From: Candidatus Poseidoniaceae archaeon
GTDB lineage: Archaea > Thermoplasmatota > Poseidoniia > Poseidoniales > Poseidoniaceae
DNA length: 64,000 bases
Direction: 5' to 3'
NCBI GenBank assembly: GCA_938084675.1
Contig: CALKGM010000026.1
Span: forward strand, 1-64,000
Under the pieces are notes generated by a model, which was given only the letters and a program-made list of their open reading frames with translations, was not told where the DNA came from and ran no database searches. The translations under genes were made by a program, and so were the position numbers. Position 1 is the stretch's first letter; every line of letters begins with the position of its first letter. Positions 7,907-16,267 of the stretch are shown here, one piece after another.

Positions 7907-8848
7907 ATGGCCGATGAGCAACCTGTGCCTCATGACCGCGGACACGAACTGTGGACAGTAGAAGGCGGAGCAAGTCGTAAATTGCTAGCAAGCATTGACC
8001 GCTGGGTTAGTGCTATGGTCGGGGATGACGGCATCGATATGCCTCTTTCAAGTCGCTCAGAACAAGTTGATGCTACAATCGTTGCACGCCAAGATGGTTT
8101 GATTGTCGGTTGTGCTGCTGTAGATTACATGCTCCAAATATGGGCGCCATCCGTCCGTATCTCATGGTTTGCAGGCGATGGTAAACGGGTATCGGAAGGC
8201 GATGAAATCGCCAGTTTGTCCGGAGACCGAGACAGTCTTCTCATCATTGAACGGCCAATTCTCAACATGTTGGGACAGCTTTCGGGAATTGCAACCAATG
8301 CGAAGCGTTGGTCCGCCATCGCGCCAAAACAGATTGCTTGTACACGCAAAACGGTTTGGGGCCTCTTGGACAAATGGGCAGTACACATGGGCGGTGGCCT
8401 ATCACATCGGCTCTCCAAAACAGACGCCCTCATGGTCAAAGAAAACGACCTTGCCAGCATGCACCAAGAGTTGGATTCACATGAACATCGGCTTGTCGCC
8501 TTTTTGCAAACCGTAGATATGTCCGAGGTTGGGGCTTTTCTAGAGGTTGAGGTTCGTACTGAAAAAGAGGCGATGATGGCCGCTATGGTCTGGTCGGGAA
8601 GAAAGGCCGACGGTGTTGACCGTCTCGTCATCATGCTTGACAACTTTACTCCAGACGCTTGCAAATCTGTTTCAGAACAAATGATTGAGCAAGAAATTCG
8701 CCAACATGTCGTCTTAGAAGCAAGCGGTGGAATTACCTTCGAAGGTCTCGATGAATGGCGCGAATGTGGGCTTGATGTGGTCTCGACCAGTGCGATCAAC
8801 CGGGGTGTCAAACCGATGGACCTCAGTATGCTTGCTCAGGGCTTGTAA
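7907..8848 (+). CDS. nadC: Nicotinate-nucleotide pyrophosphorylase (quinolinate phosphoribosyltransferase)
   Basis: Makes nicotinate mononucleotide from quinolinate and PRPP in de novo NAD synthesis. The family signatures are clear: IERPILNMLGQLSGIATNA, CTRKTVWGLLDKWAVHMGGGLSHRLSKTDALMVKENDL (the substrate-binding TRKT and GGG-x-x-HR blocks) and the C-terminal EASGGITFEGLDEWRECGLDVVST. The segment between TRKT and the K-W-AV block is slightly changed from the usual TRKTTPGLR. The track extends the ORF to a GTG at 7850; I prefer the ATG at 7907 (MADEQPVPHDRG), giving 313 aa. The gene is followed after 9 bases by phosphopantothenate synthetase, so NAD and CoA synthesis may share a transcript. 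Confidence 0.9.
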   Translation: MADEQPVPHDRGHELWTVEGGASRKLLASIDRWVSAMVGDDGIDMPLSSRSEQVDATIVARQDGLIVGCAAVDYMLQIWAPSVRISWFAGDGKRVSEGDEIASLSGDRDSLLIIERPILNMLGQLSGIATNAKRWSAIAPKQIACTRKTVWGLLDKWAVHMGGGLSHRLSKTDALMVKENDLASMHQELDSHEHRLVAFLQTVDMSEVGAFLEVEVRTEKEAMMAAMVWSGRKADGVDRLVIMLDNFTPDACKSVSEQMIEQEIRQHVVLEASGGITFEGLDEWRECGLDVVSTSAINRGVKPMDLSMLAQGL

Positions 8849-8857
8849 GGTGATGAT

Positions 8858-9607
8858 ATGGGTGAAATCGCTGCAGACCCTAGTCATCCGCGTTACGCCT
8901 CATTATTGATGAGGCACCGATTAGAAGAAGCCGAAAAGAAAGGGATGCTTGCCGCCAGTGCTATGATTGCACACGGCCGTGGAGAAGCGTTTGACTATCT
9001 CCTTGGTGAAGTGACCATCCCGAGTGCCCTTGACGCTACCCGCCATGCTCTTGCTTCAATGATTCAAGGGGAGCGAACTGTTCTCAGTGTCAACGGAAAC
9101 GTTGCGGCACTTGCTAGTGATGAGATGTTGATCCTGGCCTCTGCACTTGGATGCCCATTGGAAGTCAATATTTTTTACAGAACCCCTGAGCGTATGAAGG
9201 CTATACTCGGACATATTTCAGAGAGAATGAACATCCTTGGATTGGATGTTGAAGTCCTCGGTCATGCGCCAAATGCATTCATACCTGGACTCAAAGGTCC
9301 GAGGGCAGCCTGCCACAAAGAAGGCATCTTAGACAGCGATGTAATTCTTGTTCCCCTTGAGGACGGGGACCGATGCAGAGCCTTGATGGAAATGGGAAAA
9401 ACAGTCATTGTGATTGACTTGAACCCTAGGTCACGGTCCGCTCGCGAGGGAACCATTACCATCGTTGACGAATTATCAAGGACGTTGAAGAACATGGTCG
9501 CTATGCTGGAAGAAAAGGCCTCAATTGTCATGGATGCTGATTATGATAACGATGCAACGCTAGACCGTGCATTGGAATGGATGCTCAATACACTCAAAGA
9601 TGAGTGA
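8858..9607 (+). CDS. 4-phosphopantoate--beta-alanine ligase (archaeal phosphopantothenate synthetase)
   Basis: The archaeal enzyme (former DUF137) that joins 4-phosphopantoate to beta-alanine with ATP, replacing bacterial PanC in coenzyme A synthesis. Recognised from characteristic blocks: SHPRYASLLMRHRLEEA near the start, AHGRGEAFDYLLGE, TVLSVNGNVAALASDEM, VPLEDGDRCRALMEMGKTVIVIDLNPRSRSAREGTITIVDELSRTLKNM. Its 249 residues match the family. It is a good archaeal marker. It starts 9 bases after nadC and ends near the convergent LeuB-type gene. Confidence 0.92.
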   Translation: MGEIAADPSHPRYASLLMRHRLEEAEKKGMLAASAMIAHGRGEAFDYLLGEVTIPSALDATRHALASMIQGERTVLSVNGNVAALASDEMLILASALGCPLEVNIFYRTPERMKAILGHISERMNILGLDVEVLGHAPNAFIPGLKGPRAACHKEGILDSDVILVPLEDGDRCRALMEMGKTVIVIDLNPRSRSAREGTITIVDELSRTLKNMVAMLEEKASIVMDADYDNDATLDRALEWMLNTLKDE

Positions 9608-9621
9608 ATGTTGTTTCTAAA

Positions 9622-10806
9622 TCAGAAACGCTCGCTCAACTTGTGAGCCAAACGATCTGCGATAGCCGTCCCGACGTCGGAACAAGATGCGCTTCCACCG
9701 ATATCGTATGTGACGAGCTTTCCTTCTCGGAGGTGGTCTGCAACGCTATCATCGATCAGGCGGGCAACTTCAATCAATTCATCTTCGCCGTTTTTACGGC
9801 CAAGGTAGTCCATCATCATCTGAATGGAATTGATGGAAGCGATTGGGTTGACCTTGTTGAGGCCTGCGTGCTTGGGGGCTGAGCCGTGAACGGGTTCGAA
9901 GAATGCATGTTGGTCACCAATGTTACCGGATGCCGCCATGCCCATTCCTCCTTGCAGAACTGCACCCAAGTCTGTTGAGATATCTCCAAACATGTTGGAT
10001 GTTACGACGACGTCGTAGTGTTCAGGTGAGCGGGTGAGCCACTGCATGAATGCGTCAATGTAGCCGTAATCCGCTTCTGTATCTGGGTGCTTTCCTGCAA
10101 TGGATTCGAATGTTTTCCTGAACAATTGACAACCACGGGTAACGTTTGATTTGTCAATGCATGAGACACGGCGTTGTCCATCGATCGGGGCGCCGTTTCG
10201 AGTGGCTGCAACCTCAAAGCCCATCTCAATCAATCGTTGAGAACCAGCTCGTGAAATTGGTCGTGGGTCGTAGGCCACTTCGCCCTCTAGACCGGGGAAG
10301 GTCATGGGTTCTGGCTCGTATTCTGGGCGTCCTTGGGCGCGGTCTGCACTGCGGCGGAGAAGGGCGTGATACAGGCCTTCTGTGTTTTCCCGAAGGATGG
10401 TCATGTCGACCATTCCAGGCTCCCAAATTTGTCGGAAGCCTCCGTGGATTTTGTGCGGTACCCCTTCGTAGAGTTTGATTGGACGAACATTGGCATACAA
10501 ATCCAAGCCGCTGCGAAGACCGAGGATAACTGACCCTCCTGCGAGGTCCCCGTTCGGCAAACGAGCGCCGGGTTGTCCAATGGCACCAAGGAAGATCGCG
10601 TCCGTTTCATCACGGCAAAATTCAAATGAACCTGGGGCCCATTCTTCACCGGTCGAAAGGTAGTGCTGTCCGCCACACGGAATGACCGTTTGGTCGAAAC
10701 CATGATTCGTATTTGCTTGAATTGTATCAAGAATCCGTTGGGCCTCCAAGGCAACTTCGCGCCCTGTTCCATCGCCCGGCAGTACTGTAATGCGGTGGTC
10801 ACCCAT
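9622..10806 (-). CDS. leuB: Isopropylmalate/isocitrate dehydrogenase family protein, probably 3-isopropylmalate dehydrogenase
   Basis: A 394-residue beta-decarboxylating dehydrogenase. It shows the family blocks ITVLPGDGTGREV, LRSGLDLYANVRPIKLYEG, DMTILRENTEGLY, the catalytic Lys region SCIDKSNVT, the metal-binding Asps in YDVVVTSNMFGDISTDLGA, and FEPVHGSAPKHAGLNKVNPIAS. The best guess is NAD-dependent 3-isopropylmalate dehydrogenase of leucine synthesis, because the ANVRP and EPVHGSAP blocks fit that group. Isocitrate, homoisocitrate and tartrate dehydrogenases share most of these motifs and cannot be excluded. A fused aconitase-type dehydratase, possibly the partner enzyme, lies 24 kb away. 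Confidence 0.75.
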   Translation of the reverse strand: MGDHRITVLPGDGTGREVALEAQRILDTIQANTNHGFDQTVIPCGGQHYLSTGEEWAPGSFEFCRDETDAIFLGAIGQPGARLPNGDLAGGSVILGLRSGLDLYANVRPIKLYEGVPHKIHGGFRQIWEPGMVDMTILRENTEGLYHALLRRSADRAQGRPEYEPEPMTFPGLEGEVAYDPRPISRAGSQRLIEMGFEVAATRNGAPIDGQRRVSCIDKSNVTRGCQLFRKTFESIAGKHPDTEADYGYIDAFMQWLTRSPEHYDVVVTSNMFGDISTDLGAVLQGGMGMAASGNIGDQHAFFEPVHGSAPKHAGLNKVNPIASINSIQMMMDYLGRKNGEDELIEVARLIDDSVADHLREGKLVTYDIGGSASCSDVGTAIADRLAHKLSERF

Positions 10807-11004
10807 GATGTCGGGACAGGGCGCCCATACATGAACGAAACCCTCGTGATAAAAAGGCGAAGCGCCGCGCGGCCAAACGCTTACCTTTCTTTCCTGTGGC
10901 GCACTAATTTACTGCGATTGCCGAGGCTGTAAACGGTCTCCATCGGAAATTATGGTTCTTCGGGAGGGGCATGCTTCATAGGCTGTCATCGCTCAAGCAC
11001 TGTC

Positions 11005-11658
11005 ATGGCGGATGAGGGACAAAAGGAACAGGAAACCCGTGTCTCTCTTGATGACATGCCCCTTGAGGTTCGTCAATTAGCAGATGTGATGCTCGGCGTC
11101 AATCCGGATTGGAACGTCCATGATTGGCTTGTTAAGCAAGCCACCAATGCCATGGATCTCTTGAGTGTGGATTTACTGCATGAAAAATTAGCCATTGAGC
11201 AACGACTTCAACGATTGGACGACCTTGGCCGTAGGATTGAAGGCGTTACTCGGAAGGAACATGCAGATGACCCATACCAAAGAAATTTGTTTGACTGCTT
11301 TGACATCAACGAAGAACACCCGTTACGAGGTCTAGGGCAACGAGCAGTTGAACCAAGTCGGGCGGCTGAGCCAGTAAATCTTGGACAAGAGCCGCACCCC
11401 TCGAGTGTTTTCATTGACCTCATGCCGAATGACAATACTGACGACCCACTTCTTGCCATTGCATGTCAGACCGTACTGATCACCGTAGAGGCTGAACTTG
11501 CGAGTGGTGAACCGGTTGCAACCCTTGAAGCGATTTTCAAAGGAACACGTTCATACAACATTGATGATGATGAGACCGATGAAGCTCTGGACCATCTTCT
11601 CTCCATTGGCGGATTGATTGAAGTCGATGATAACTGCTTCATTTTATTCCCTCAATGA
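11005..11658 (+). CDS. Hypothetical acidic protein with a possible C-terminal winged helix
   Basis: I do not recognise this 217-residue protein. It has no membrane segment. Residues 1-85 are charged and helical (including LLHEKLAIEQRLQRLDDLGRRIEG), the middle is disordered-looking and proline-rich, and the last 70 residues (TVLITVEAELASGEPVATLEAIFKG ... TDEALDHLLSIGGLIEVDDNCFILF) have the helix-helix-helix-wing pattern of a winged-helix domain in which a final beta hairpin follows G-G-L-I-E-V. It leads a same-strand set of four unknown genes up to 13377. A nucleic-acid-linked role is only a guess. Confidence 0.6.
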   Translation: MADEGQKEQETRVSLDDMPLEVRQLADVMLGVNPDWNVHDWLVKQATNAMDLLSVDLLHEKLAIEQRLQRLDDLGRRIEGVTRKEHADDPYQRNLFDCFDINEEHPLRGLGQRAVEPSRAAEPVNLGQEPHPSSVFIDLMPNDNTDDPLLAIACQTVLITVEAELASGEPVATLEAIFKGTRSYNIDDDETDEALDHLLSIGGLIEVDDNCFILFPQ

Positions 11659-11717
11659 GCGGGGTCCCGCATAAGTCCCAAGGCATCCTCTTTATGTTCG
11701 GGGACTGAGTATATTGT

Positions 11718-12344
11718 ATGGGAATACTACGCTCACTCTCCATCGCAACGCTGACATGGTTCACCGCTACTGCCTTCTTATTCCATCCTCAACTTGCTTT
11801 AGCCCTCTCCATTCTGATGGCTTTTTTTTCTGAGGCTACACATCATCATAGCGAAATGCGAACCATGCAACGCCACCATCGAGAAATGGTGGGGCACCTT
11901 AGAGAAGCAAACGCCCACATCGAAGGTTTGGAAGCGGCCCTCACACGCCGTCACATAGAACTCAACACCGCCATTGAAGAACTTCAACGGCGAGATGCGG
12001 TCGGCAGTCCAGCGGCTAGAGAACTCCTCAAGCGACAGGAAGAGGCTATGGAGGCTGCTTCACGCGCCCTTGACAGCCGTCAAGAACGTAGCAACATTGT
12101 TCTTGAAAGCATGGAGCGGCTGCTGTCATTCCAGGCAGAACAAACCGCCAACATGCAGCAAACCATGGGAGACCTTCTCGCTCAAATTGCGTTGCAGCCA
12201 AGAGGGAATGTCACCATGCAAGATAGTGTACTTGTCCAAGACATGAACGCCCGACCCTCCGCGGTAAGAACCCAACATACAGGTTCTGAGGCGCTCAAGG
12301 AAATCAACGAATGGCTCAAACGAGAAGCGGTATCTTCACCTTGA
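11718..12344 (+). CDS. Membrane-anchored coiled-coil protein
   Basis: A 208-residue protein with a hydrophobic N-terminal stretch of about 38 residues (SLSIATLTWFTATAFLFHPQLALALSILMAFF) that forms one or two membrane helices, followed by a His-rich turn (EATHHHSEMRTMQRHHREM) and a long heptad-rich helical region to about residue 155 (LREANAHIEGLEAALTRRHIELNTAIEELQRRD ... LESMERLLSFQAEQTANMQQTMGDLLAQ). It ends in a short amphipathic segment. The architecture suggests a scaffold on the inner face of the membrane. Function unknown; it starts a compact group with the two small membrane proteins that follow (19- and 9-base gaps). Confidence 0.65.
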   Translation: MGILRSLSIATLTWFTATAFLFHPQLALALSILMAFFSEATHHHSEMRTMQRHHREMVGHLREANAHIEGLEAALTRRHIELNTAIEELQRRDAVGSPAARELLKRQEEAMEAASRALDSRQERSNIVLESMERLLSFQAEQTANMQQTMGDLLAQIALQPRGNVTMQDSVLVQDMNARPSAVRTQHTGSEALKEINEWLKREAVSSP

Positions 12345-12363
12345 ACAGCGGTTTGGCTTAGAC

Positions 12364-12681
12364 ATGGCGGCCATGACGAAGAAGGAAGGAGCGCGTCGAA
12401 TTCTTGACGCCACAGCCTCATACTCTCGGATGAAAAACCGAGCAGTTGTTGCCGGCATCACAGGGGTCGCCCTTTCTTTGGGCATTATGGGGCTCACCAG
12501 ATGGGAGTTTGGCCTTGCAGCTTTCCTTTTATTTGGACTCTTGATGCAGTTCTCAGTGGAACGAATGACCACGAGTATTCGTTCAAGCCAACTTCAGGGG
12601 CTCAAGGCACTCGGATGGAAGGAAGATACCGAACTTGACGATGCCTGTATGGAGCGGCTAAAGAATCTCTTGGACTTGTGA
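12364..12681 (+). CDS. Small two-helix membrane protein
   Basis: 105 residues: a basic N-terminal segment (TKKEGARRILDATASYSRMKNRA), two closely spaced membrane helices (VVAGITGVALSLGIMGL and FGLAAFLLFGLLMQF), then a cytoplasmic helix ending WKEDTELDDACMERLKNLLDL. The ending DDACMERL is closely matched by DDASMERL in the next gene, which also follows a pair of membrane helices, so the two are probably distant paralogues. No known family recognised. Confidence 0.65.
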   Translation: MAAMTKKEGARRILDATASYSRMKNRAVVAGITGVALSLGIMGLTRWEFGLAAFLLFGLLMQFSVERMTTSIRSSQLQGLKALGWKEDTELDDACMERLKNLLDL

Positions 12682-12690
12682 GGGTTTGAT

Positions 12691-13377
12691 TTGGCCGGTG
12701 AACTTAACCCGTTTTCGGATTACTTCGCTGATGAAAGCACCTCTCTATTTCGATGGAAAGCGAGTAATTTTCTTCTTGGAACATTTTGTGTTTTACTGTT
12801 CTTTCCTCCACCTCTGCAATACTTCGGTGTCATCTCAACAGCAATCACGTTAGCGAGTGAAGGATTGCGGCGTAATCATCGTTCTAAGAGCGAAGAACGT
12901 CTGCTGAAATTTATTGACGCCATTGAATTTGATTGGGATGTGCTCTCTCAGTTGAATGTTGATGACGCGTCCATGGAGCGACTCCATCAGGCCTTTATCG
13001 CTGCCAAATTTTCGGGCATGGAACGCACAAACTACGAGCAAAAAAGAGGCCGTGGTGGTGATGAAAAGGGCCCAGCACTCTCCGACCAAATGGATGCATT
13101 CAACAAAGAACGGAAGCGTGTAGACCCCGCCATTCATGAAAAAGAATACGAAGGGCTGGAAGGACCTCTGCGACAAAGTGAACATCTTTTGCGAGATGCT
13201 GACCTCATGTATGCAAAACAAGCAGAGGAACGATGGAAAAGGTCTGAAGCAGATGATGCGGACCTCATTGAAGCGGGTGTTGAGCGCTTAGGAGACTTGG
13301 TGACGACGGAATGGTTTGAGAAAAACGCCAAAGACGGTGCCGTTTCTGACGTGATGAAATCTGACGATCCTCAATAG
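12691..13377 (+). CDS. Membrane protein with long charged cytoplasmic tail
   Basis: Starts with TTG at 12691, 9 bases after the previous stop and with an AGGG upstream; no better ATG lies before the membrane segment. Two hydrophobic helices (FLLGTFCVLLFFPPPLQYFGVISTAITLAS, about residues 26-55) are followed by a helix containing DDASMERLHQAF and a highly charged, helical tail of about 120 residues rich in Glu, Lys and Arg. The first 100 residues repeat the layout of the preceding 105-aa protein. Function unknown; it closes the 11.0-13.4 kb group of uncharacterised genes. Confidence 0.6.
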   Translation: MAGELNPFSDYFADESTSLFRWKASNFLLGTFCVLLFFPPPLQYFGVISTAITLASEGLRRNHRSKSEERLLKFIDAIEFDWDVLSQLNVDDASMERLHQAFIAAKFSGMERTNYEQKRGRGGDEKGPALSDQMDAFNKERKRVDPAIHEKEYEGLEGPLRQSEHLLRDADLMYAKQAEERWKRSEADDADLIEAGVERLGDLVTTEWFEKNAKDGAVSDVMKSDDPQ

Positions 13378-13422
13378 ACAGGGTGGGGCAGTTTCAATAC
13401 AGGGTCGCCTCGTGGTATCTCC

Positions 13423-14169
13423 ATGGAGGTTAAGGCCATTCTTATCGCCGGAGGCCACGGAAGTCGCCTCTACCCCTTCACTGACTACGTACAAAAGACG
13501 ATGCTTCCATTGTATGAACGCCCTGTTATCGATTATGCTCTCGGGACGATTCGTCGTGCTGGAATTAAGGACATCACCATCGTTTCAAACCAATTTATCG
13601 GGCAAATCACCCGCCACGTTGGTCAAGGACTTGAAGGAGAGCGGATTCATTACGTCATTGAAGAAGAGCCTCGCGGCGTTGCTGAAGCGCTGAAACTTGC
13701 TCGCCCCTACAACGACCAAGTTCGTTTGTTAATCTATTTCTCAGATAACATCACTACTATGGAATTGAAGGAAATCGTTGCAGACTTCTCCAATGCTGAA
13801 ACACCACCTGGTTGCATTTTGATGGCGAGAGAAGAAGAACATCCAGAAGCCTTTGGCGTTGGTGTAATCGATGGAGATGGGAATGTGGTTGATATCGTTG
13901 AGAAGCCCGAAAACCCTCCCTCAAATCTTGCTATTGGTGGGATTTATCTTTTTGATGAACGGTTTTGGTCGTATTTGGACCGAGCAGAAGCCATCCATGG
14001 TGCCAACACATCGATTTCTGACGTGAACCGTATCTATGTTAGTGACAAAGAGGCTGAATTGATTTCTGTTGGCGAAGAAACATGGGTAGATTGTGGCACT
14101 CCTGATACATTGCTGAAAGCCTCTTTGATGGCTAAAGAAGGCAAGTTGGACCCGACCCCGCACCGATAA
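13423..14169 (+). CDS. Sugar-phosphate nucleotidyltransferase (glucose-1-phosphate thymidylyl/uridylyltransferase type)
   Basis: A 248-residue NDP-sugar pyrophosphorylase with the nucleotide-binding signature ILIAGGHGSRLYPFTDYVQKTMLPLYERPVIDYAL, a metal Asp in YFSDNITT, and substrate-contact blocks IEEEPRGVAEALKLA, DIVEKPENPPSNLAIGGIYLFD and DVNRIYVS. It is most like RmlA-type enzymes that activate glucose-1-phosphate with dTTP or UTP. It is followed 12 bases later by a UDP-glucose dehydrogenase-like gene and then GtrA, an arrangement pointing to activated sugars for surface glycans or protein glycosylation. The nucleotide specificity cannot be read by eye. Confidence 0.82.
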   Translation: MEVKAILIAGGHGSRLYPFTDYVQKTMLPLYERPVIDYALGTIRRAGIKDITIVSNQFIGQITRHVGQGLEGERIHYVIEEEPRGVAEALKLARPYNDQVRLLIYFSDNITTMELKEIVADFSNAETPPGCILMAREEEHPEAFGVGVIDGDGNVVDIVEKPENPPSNLAIGGIYLFDERFWSYLDRAEAIHGANTSISDVNRIYVSDKEAELISVGEETWVDCGTPDTLLKASLMAKEGKLDPTPHR

Positions 14170-14181
14170 GGAGGAGATGTT

Positions 14182-15006
14182 GTGAAAATTGGAATTATTG
14201 GAGCAGGCATGGTCGGAGGCGCTATTGAGCATTGCTTTTCAGATGCCCATCAACTCTTCGTCCACGACCCTGCACGAGGGACTTCGCTTGAGGATGTTAT
14301 TGGCCATGTTGATTTCGCATACATCGCTGTTCCAACGCCCCCACACCCCGAAACAGGGGCTTGTGATACTCGGATTGTTGAGGAAGTCCTTGACGCCCTC
14401 CCCGAAGGATTCACTGCTGTTATCAAGAGCACAGTTGTTCCAGGAACAACGCAGCTCTATCACGAGCGTTATCCACACCTGAAGATTGCTTATTCACCGG
14501 AATTCTTGGTTGAACGTCAGCGTTTGGAGGATTTTGCAAATCAAGATGTTTTGGTTGTTGGCTCCCATCATGAAGACGTTGTAAAGCGAGTGTTTGAACA
14601 ACACAAGGAAGCCGGTGTCCTACGTAGAGAACAATTGTTTCATGTAACGCCAACTCAGGCGGAATTGGTGAAATATACCAAAAATACATTCTATGCAGTG
14701 AAGGTAACCTTCGCCAACCAACTCTACGATATTTGCGAAGCCATGGGTGAAGACTGGTATGGAATTCGTGACATCATTACGGCAGAGCAGGCTCAACCCA
14801 TCGGCCCTTCACACCTGGACCCTATTTTCGGACTCAGCCGGGGCTTTGGTGGCAAGTGCTTACCAAAAGACAGTCTGGCACTTGGAGTGTTAGCTGAAGA
14901 ATTGGGGGTTAAATACGCGTTCATGGATGCGATTCAAGATGACAATGCACATTTGCGCGGCATCCTTACTGGCAAACCAAGTGATGTTGTCACCAACGAC
15001 GATTGA
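14182..15006 (+). CDS. UDP-glucose/GDP-mannose dehydrogenase-like protein lacking the C-terminal domain
   Basis: Starts at GTG 14182 after an AAGGAGG ribosome-binding site. It has the NAD-binding N-terminal domain ([44 protein letters not shown]), the central helical domain ([34 protein letters not shown]) and the catalytic Cys block [14 protein letters not shown]. Family enzymes run to 400-450 residues with a third Rossmann domain that binds the nucleotide sugar; this one stops at 274, soon after the catalytic Cys, with no in-frame continuation in the next gene (GtrA). It may oxidise a smaller substrate or work as a dimer-completing form. It sits between the nucleotidyltransferase and GtrA genes. 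Confidence 0.8.
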   Translation: MKIGIIGAGMVGGAIEHCFSDAHQLFVHDPARGTSLEDVIGHVDFAYIAVPTPPHPETGACDTRIVEEVLDALPEGFTAVIKSTVVPGTTQLYHERYPHLKIAYSPEFLVERQRLEDFANQDVLVVGSHHEDVVKRVFEQHKEAGVLRREQLFHVTPTQAELVKYTKNTFYAVKVTFANQLYDICEAMGEDWYGIRDIITAEQAQPIGPSHLDPIFGLSRGFGGKCLPKDSLALGVLAEELGVKYAFMDAIQDDNAHLRGILTGKPSDVVTNDD

Positions 15007-15007
15007 T

Positions 15008-15445
15008 ATGGCCGAGGCATCCGTTTTAACCCGCTTTGCACCTCGGGGATCCTTGCTTCGATTTGGAATTGCGGGCAGCTTCAACAGTCTTGCATTTTTT
15101 ATTGCATGGGAGGTGTTTTTGTGGTCGTTTACAGACACGGATGTTCGTATCTTGTGGGGAATTGCTTGGGGCGTAACTGGAGTTATGGCACATTTCGTTC
15201 ATCGCGCCTATACATTTGACGCAAGAAAGCCCGTTAAGTGGACCTTTGCAACCTCAATTCCCACCTATGTATTCAGCCTCGTTGGCTCCAGCTATACCAT
15301 CGGGGCTCTTTCCGAGATGTATCCGAATCAATTGAGGGTGTTGTCGGTCGTCAACATGCTGGCTTGGGGCTTCGTGGTGTGGCTCACCATGCGAGTCTTG
15401 GTGTTTCAATACAAAGATGAAGACCCGGATGATCAGACTGCATGA
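15008..15445 (+). CDS. GtrA-family membrane protein
   Basis: About 145 residues from the ATG at 15008, one base after the previous stop; the track start at 14927 lies inside the upstream gene. Four membrane helices and the GtrA signature LLRFGIAGSFNSLAFFIAWEVFL plus VTGVMAHFVHRAYTFDA support the GtrA family, small proteins thought to move lipid-linked sugars across the membrane or assist glycosyltransferases. Together with the two upstream genes it forms a sugar-activation and export cassette. The last 13 bases overlap the convergent DUF2237 gene. Confidence 0.8.
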   Translation: MAEASVLTRFAPRGSLLRFGIAGSFNSLAFFIAWEVFLWSFTDTDVRILWGIAWGVTGVMAHFVHRAYTFDARKPVKWTFATSIPTYVFSLVGSSYTIGALSEMYPNQLRVLSVVNMLAWGFVVWLTMRVLVFQYKDEDPDDQTA

Positions 15446-15795
15446 GTCTCAAGAACCCCAAGTGGAATAATCTTGAGGGCATGCTCGTGGGTTGCTTCTA
15501 AATCAAGAGGGCATGCTTGTCCAGCATTAACAGCATCAAGCCATGTTCGAGCACAAACGCACCATGAGTCGCCTGGCTTTAGCCCCGGGAAGTTAAATTC
15601 AGGGACAGGTGTAATCAAATCATTTCCTTGCCCTTTTGCGAATTGAAGGAAATTTTCGTTGAGAACGCAGCAGACTGTGTGTGAGCCTCGGTCGTTAGAG
15701 TCGGTGTTGCAACAGCCATCTCGATACCAGCCGGTTAGAGGGTCGCTTGAACAGGTTTGGAGAGGCCCTCCAAGCACGTTGATACTAGGGTCCAT
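15433..15795 (-). CDS. DUF2237 family protein
   Basis: Very recognisable as DUF2237: NVLGGPLQTCSSDPLTGWYRDGCCNT, GSHTVCCVLNENFLQFAKGQGNDLITPVPEFNFPGLKPGDSWCVCARTWLDAVNAGQACPLDLEATHEHAL. The family is about 120 residues, Cys-rich and of unknown function; conserved Cys and Asp residues suggest metal binding. The track starts at 15825; the ATG at 15795 (MDPSINVLGG) puts the conserved block at the start as in relatives. It is on the same strand as, and follows, the glutaredoxin-like gene. Confidence 0.88.
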   Translation of the reverse strand: MDPSINVLGGPLQTCSSDPLTGWYRDGCCNTDSNDRGSHTVCCVLNENFLQFAKGQGNDLITPVPEFNFPGLKPGDSWCVCARTWLDAVNAGQACPLDLEATHEHALKIIPLGVLETHAV

Positions 15796-15840
15796 GGTCA
15801 AAGAGAATGTTTCAAAGTCTTTCAAGACTTGCTTTGGATG

Positions 15841-16179
15841 CTAACCCAATCCTGCCCACGAGCGAAACCTCTGCCACGCCGATCGTTCGGGAAGTGAATC
15901 TGATAGTCCAAGCATTACGTCCAATTCTCCGGACCTTTCAAGAATCAGAAGATGGTCAAAACCACCGACTAATGTCCCATCTATAAGGATCTGAGGGACT
16001 GTTTTTGCACCTCGTGAAGCCATGCTAAAGGCGCGTTGAATCGGCGGAGAGTTCTTCAGCCGTCGTTCGGTTACTTCGACCTGCTTGTTCTCAAACAACT
16101 GCTTTGCACGAACACAAGCGCCACAACCCTTGTTCGTCCAAATGACGACGTTTGGCTTGGCCTTCCCACCCACAGGCAT
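15841..16179 (-). CDS. Glutaredoxin-like protein
   Basis: 112 residues with a thioredoxin fold of the glutaredoxin type: VVIWTNKGCGACVRAKQLFENKQVEVTERRL (active site CGAC), the cis-Pro block AKTVPQILIDGTLVGGFDHLLIL and a C-terminal helical tail. CGAC replaces the common CPYC, so both redox cysteines are kept. It probably reduces disulfides or mixed thiols in the cytoplasm. Located 45 bases upstream of DUF2237 on the same strand, perhaps cotranscribed. Confidence 0.85.
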   Translation of the reverse strand: MPVGGKAKPNVVIWTNKGCGACVRAKQLFENKQVEVTERRLKNSPPIQRAFSMASRGAKTVPQILIDGTLVGGFDHLLILERSGELDVMLGLSDSLPERSAWQRFRSWAGLG

Positions 16180-16267
16180 CGGTGATGGCTATGAGGTTTG
16201 AAGATAGCCCTCACGCAGGGGTTTCCAACCGTTGAGTTCTTGTGGAAGAAGCGTTCGTAAGAGTCCG

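Noticed and set aside
8125-8811. 228-aa minus-strand ORF
   Set aside because: Ser/Arg-rich shadow of nadC with no domain; the plus frame has all nadC motifs.
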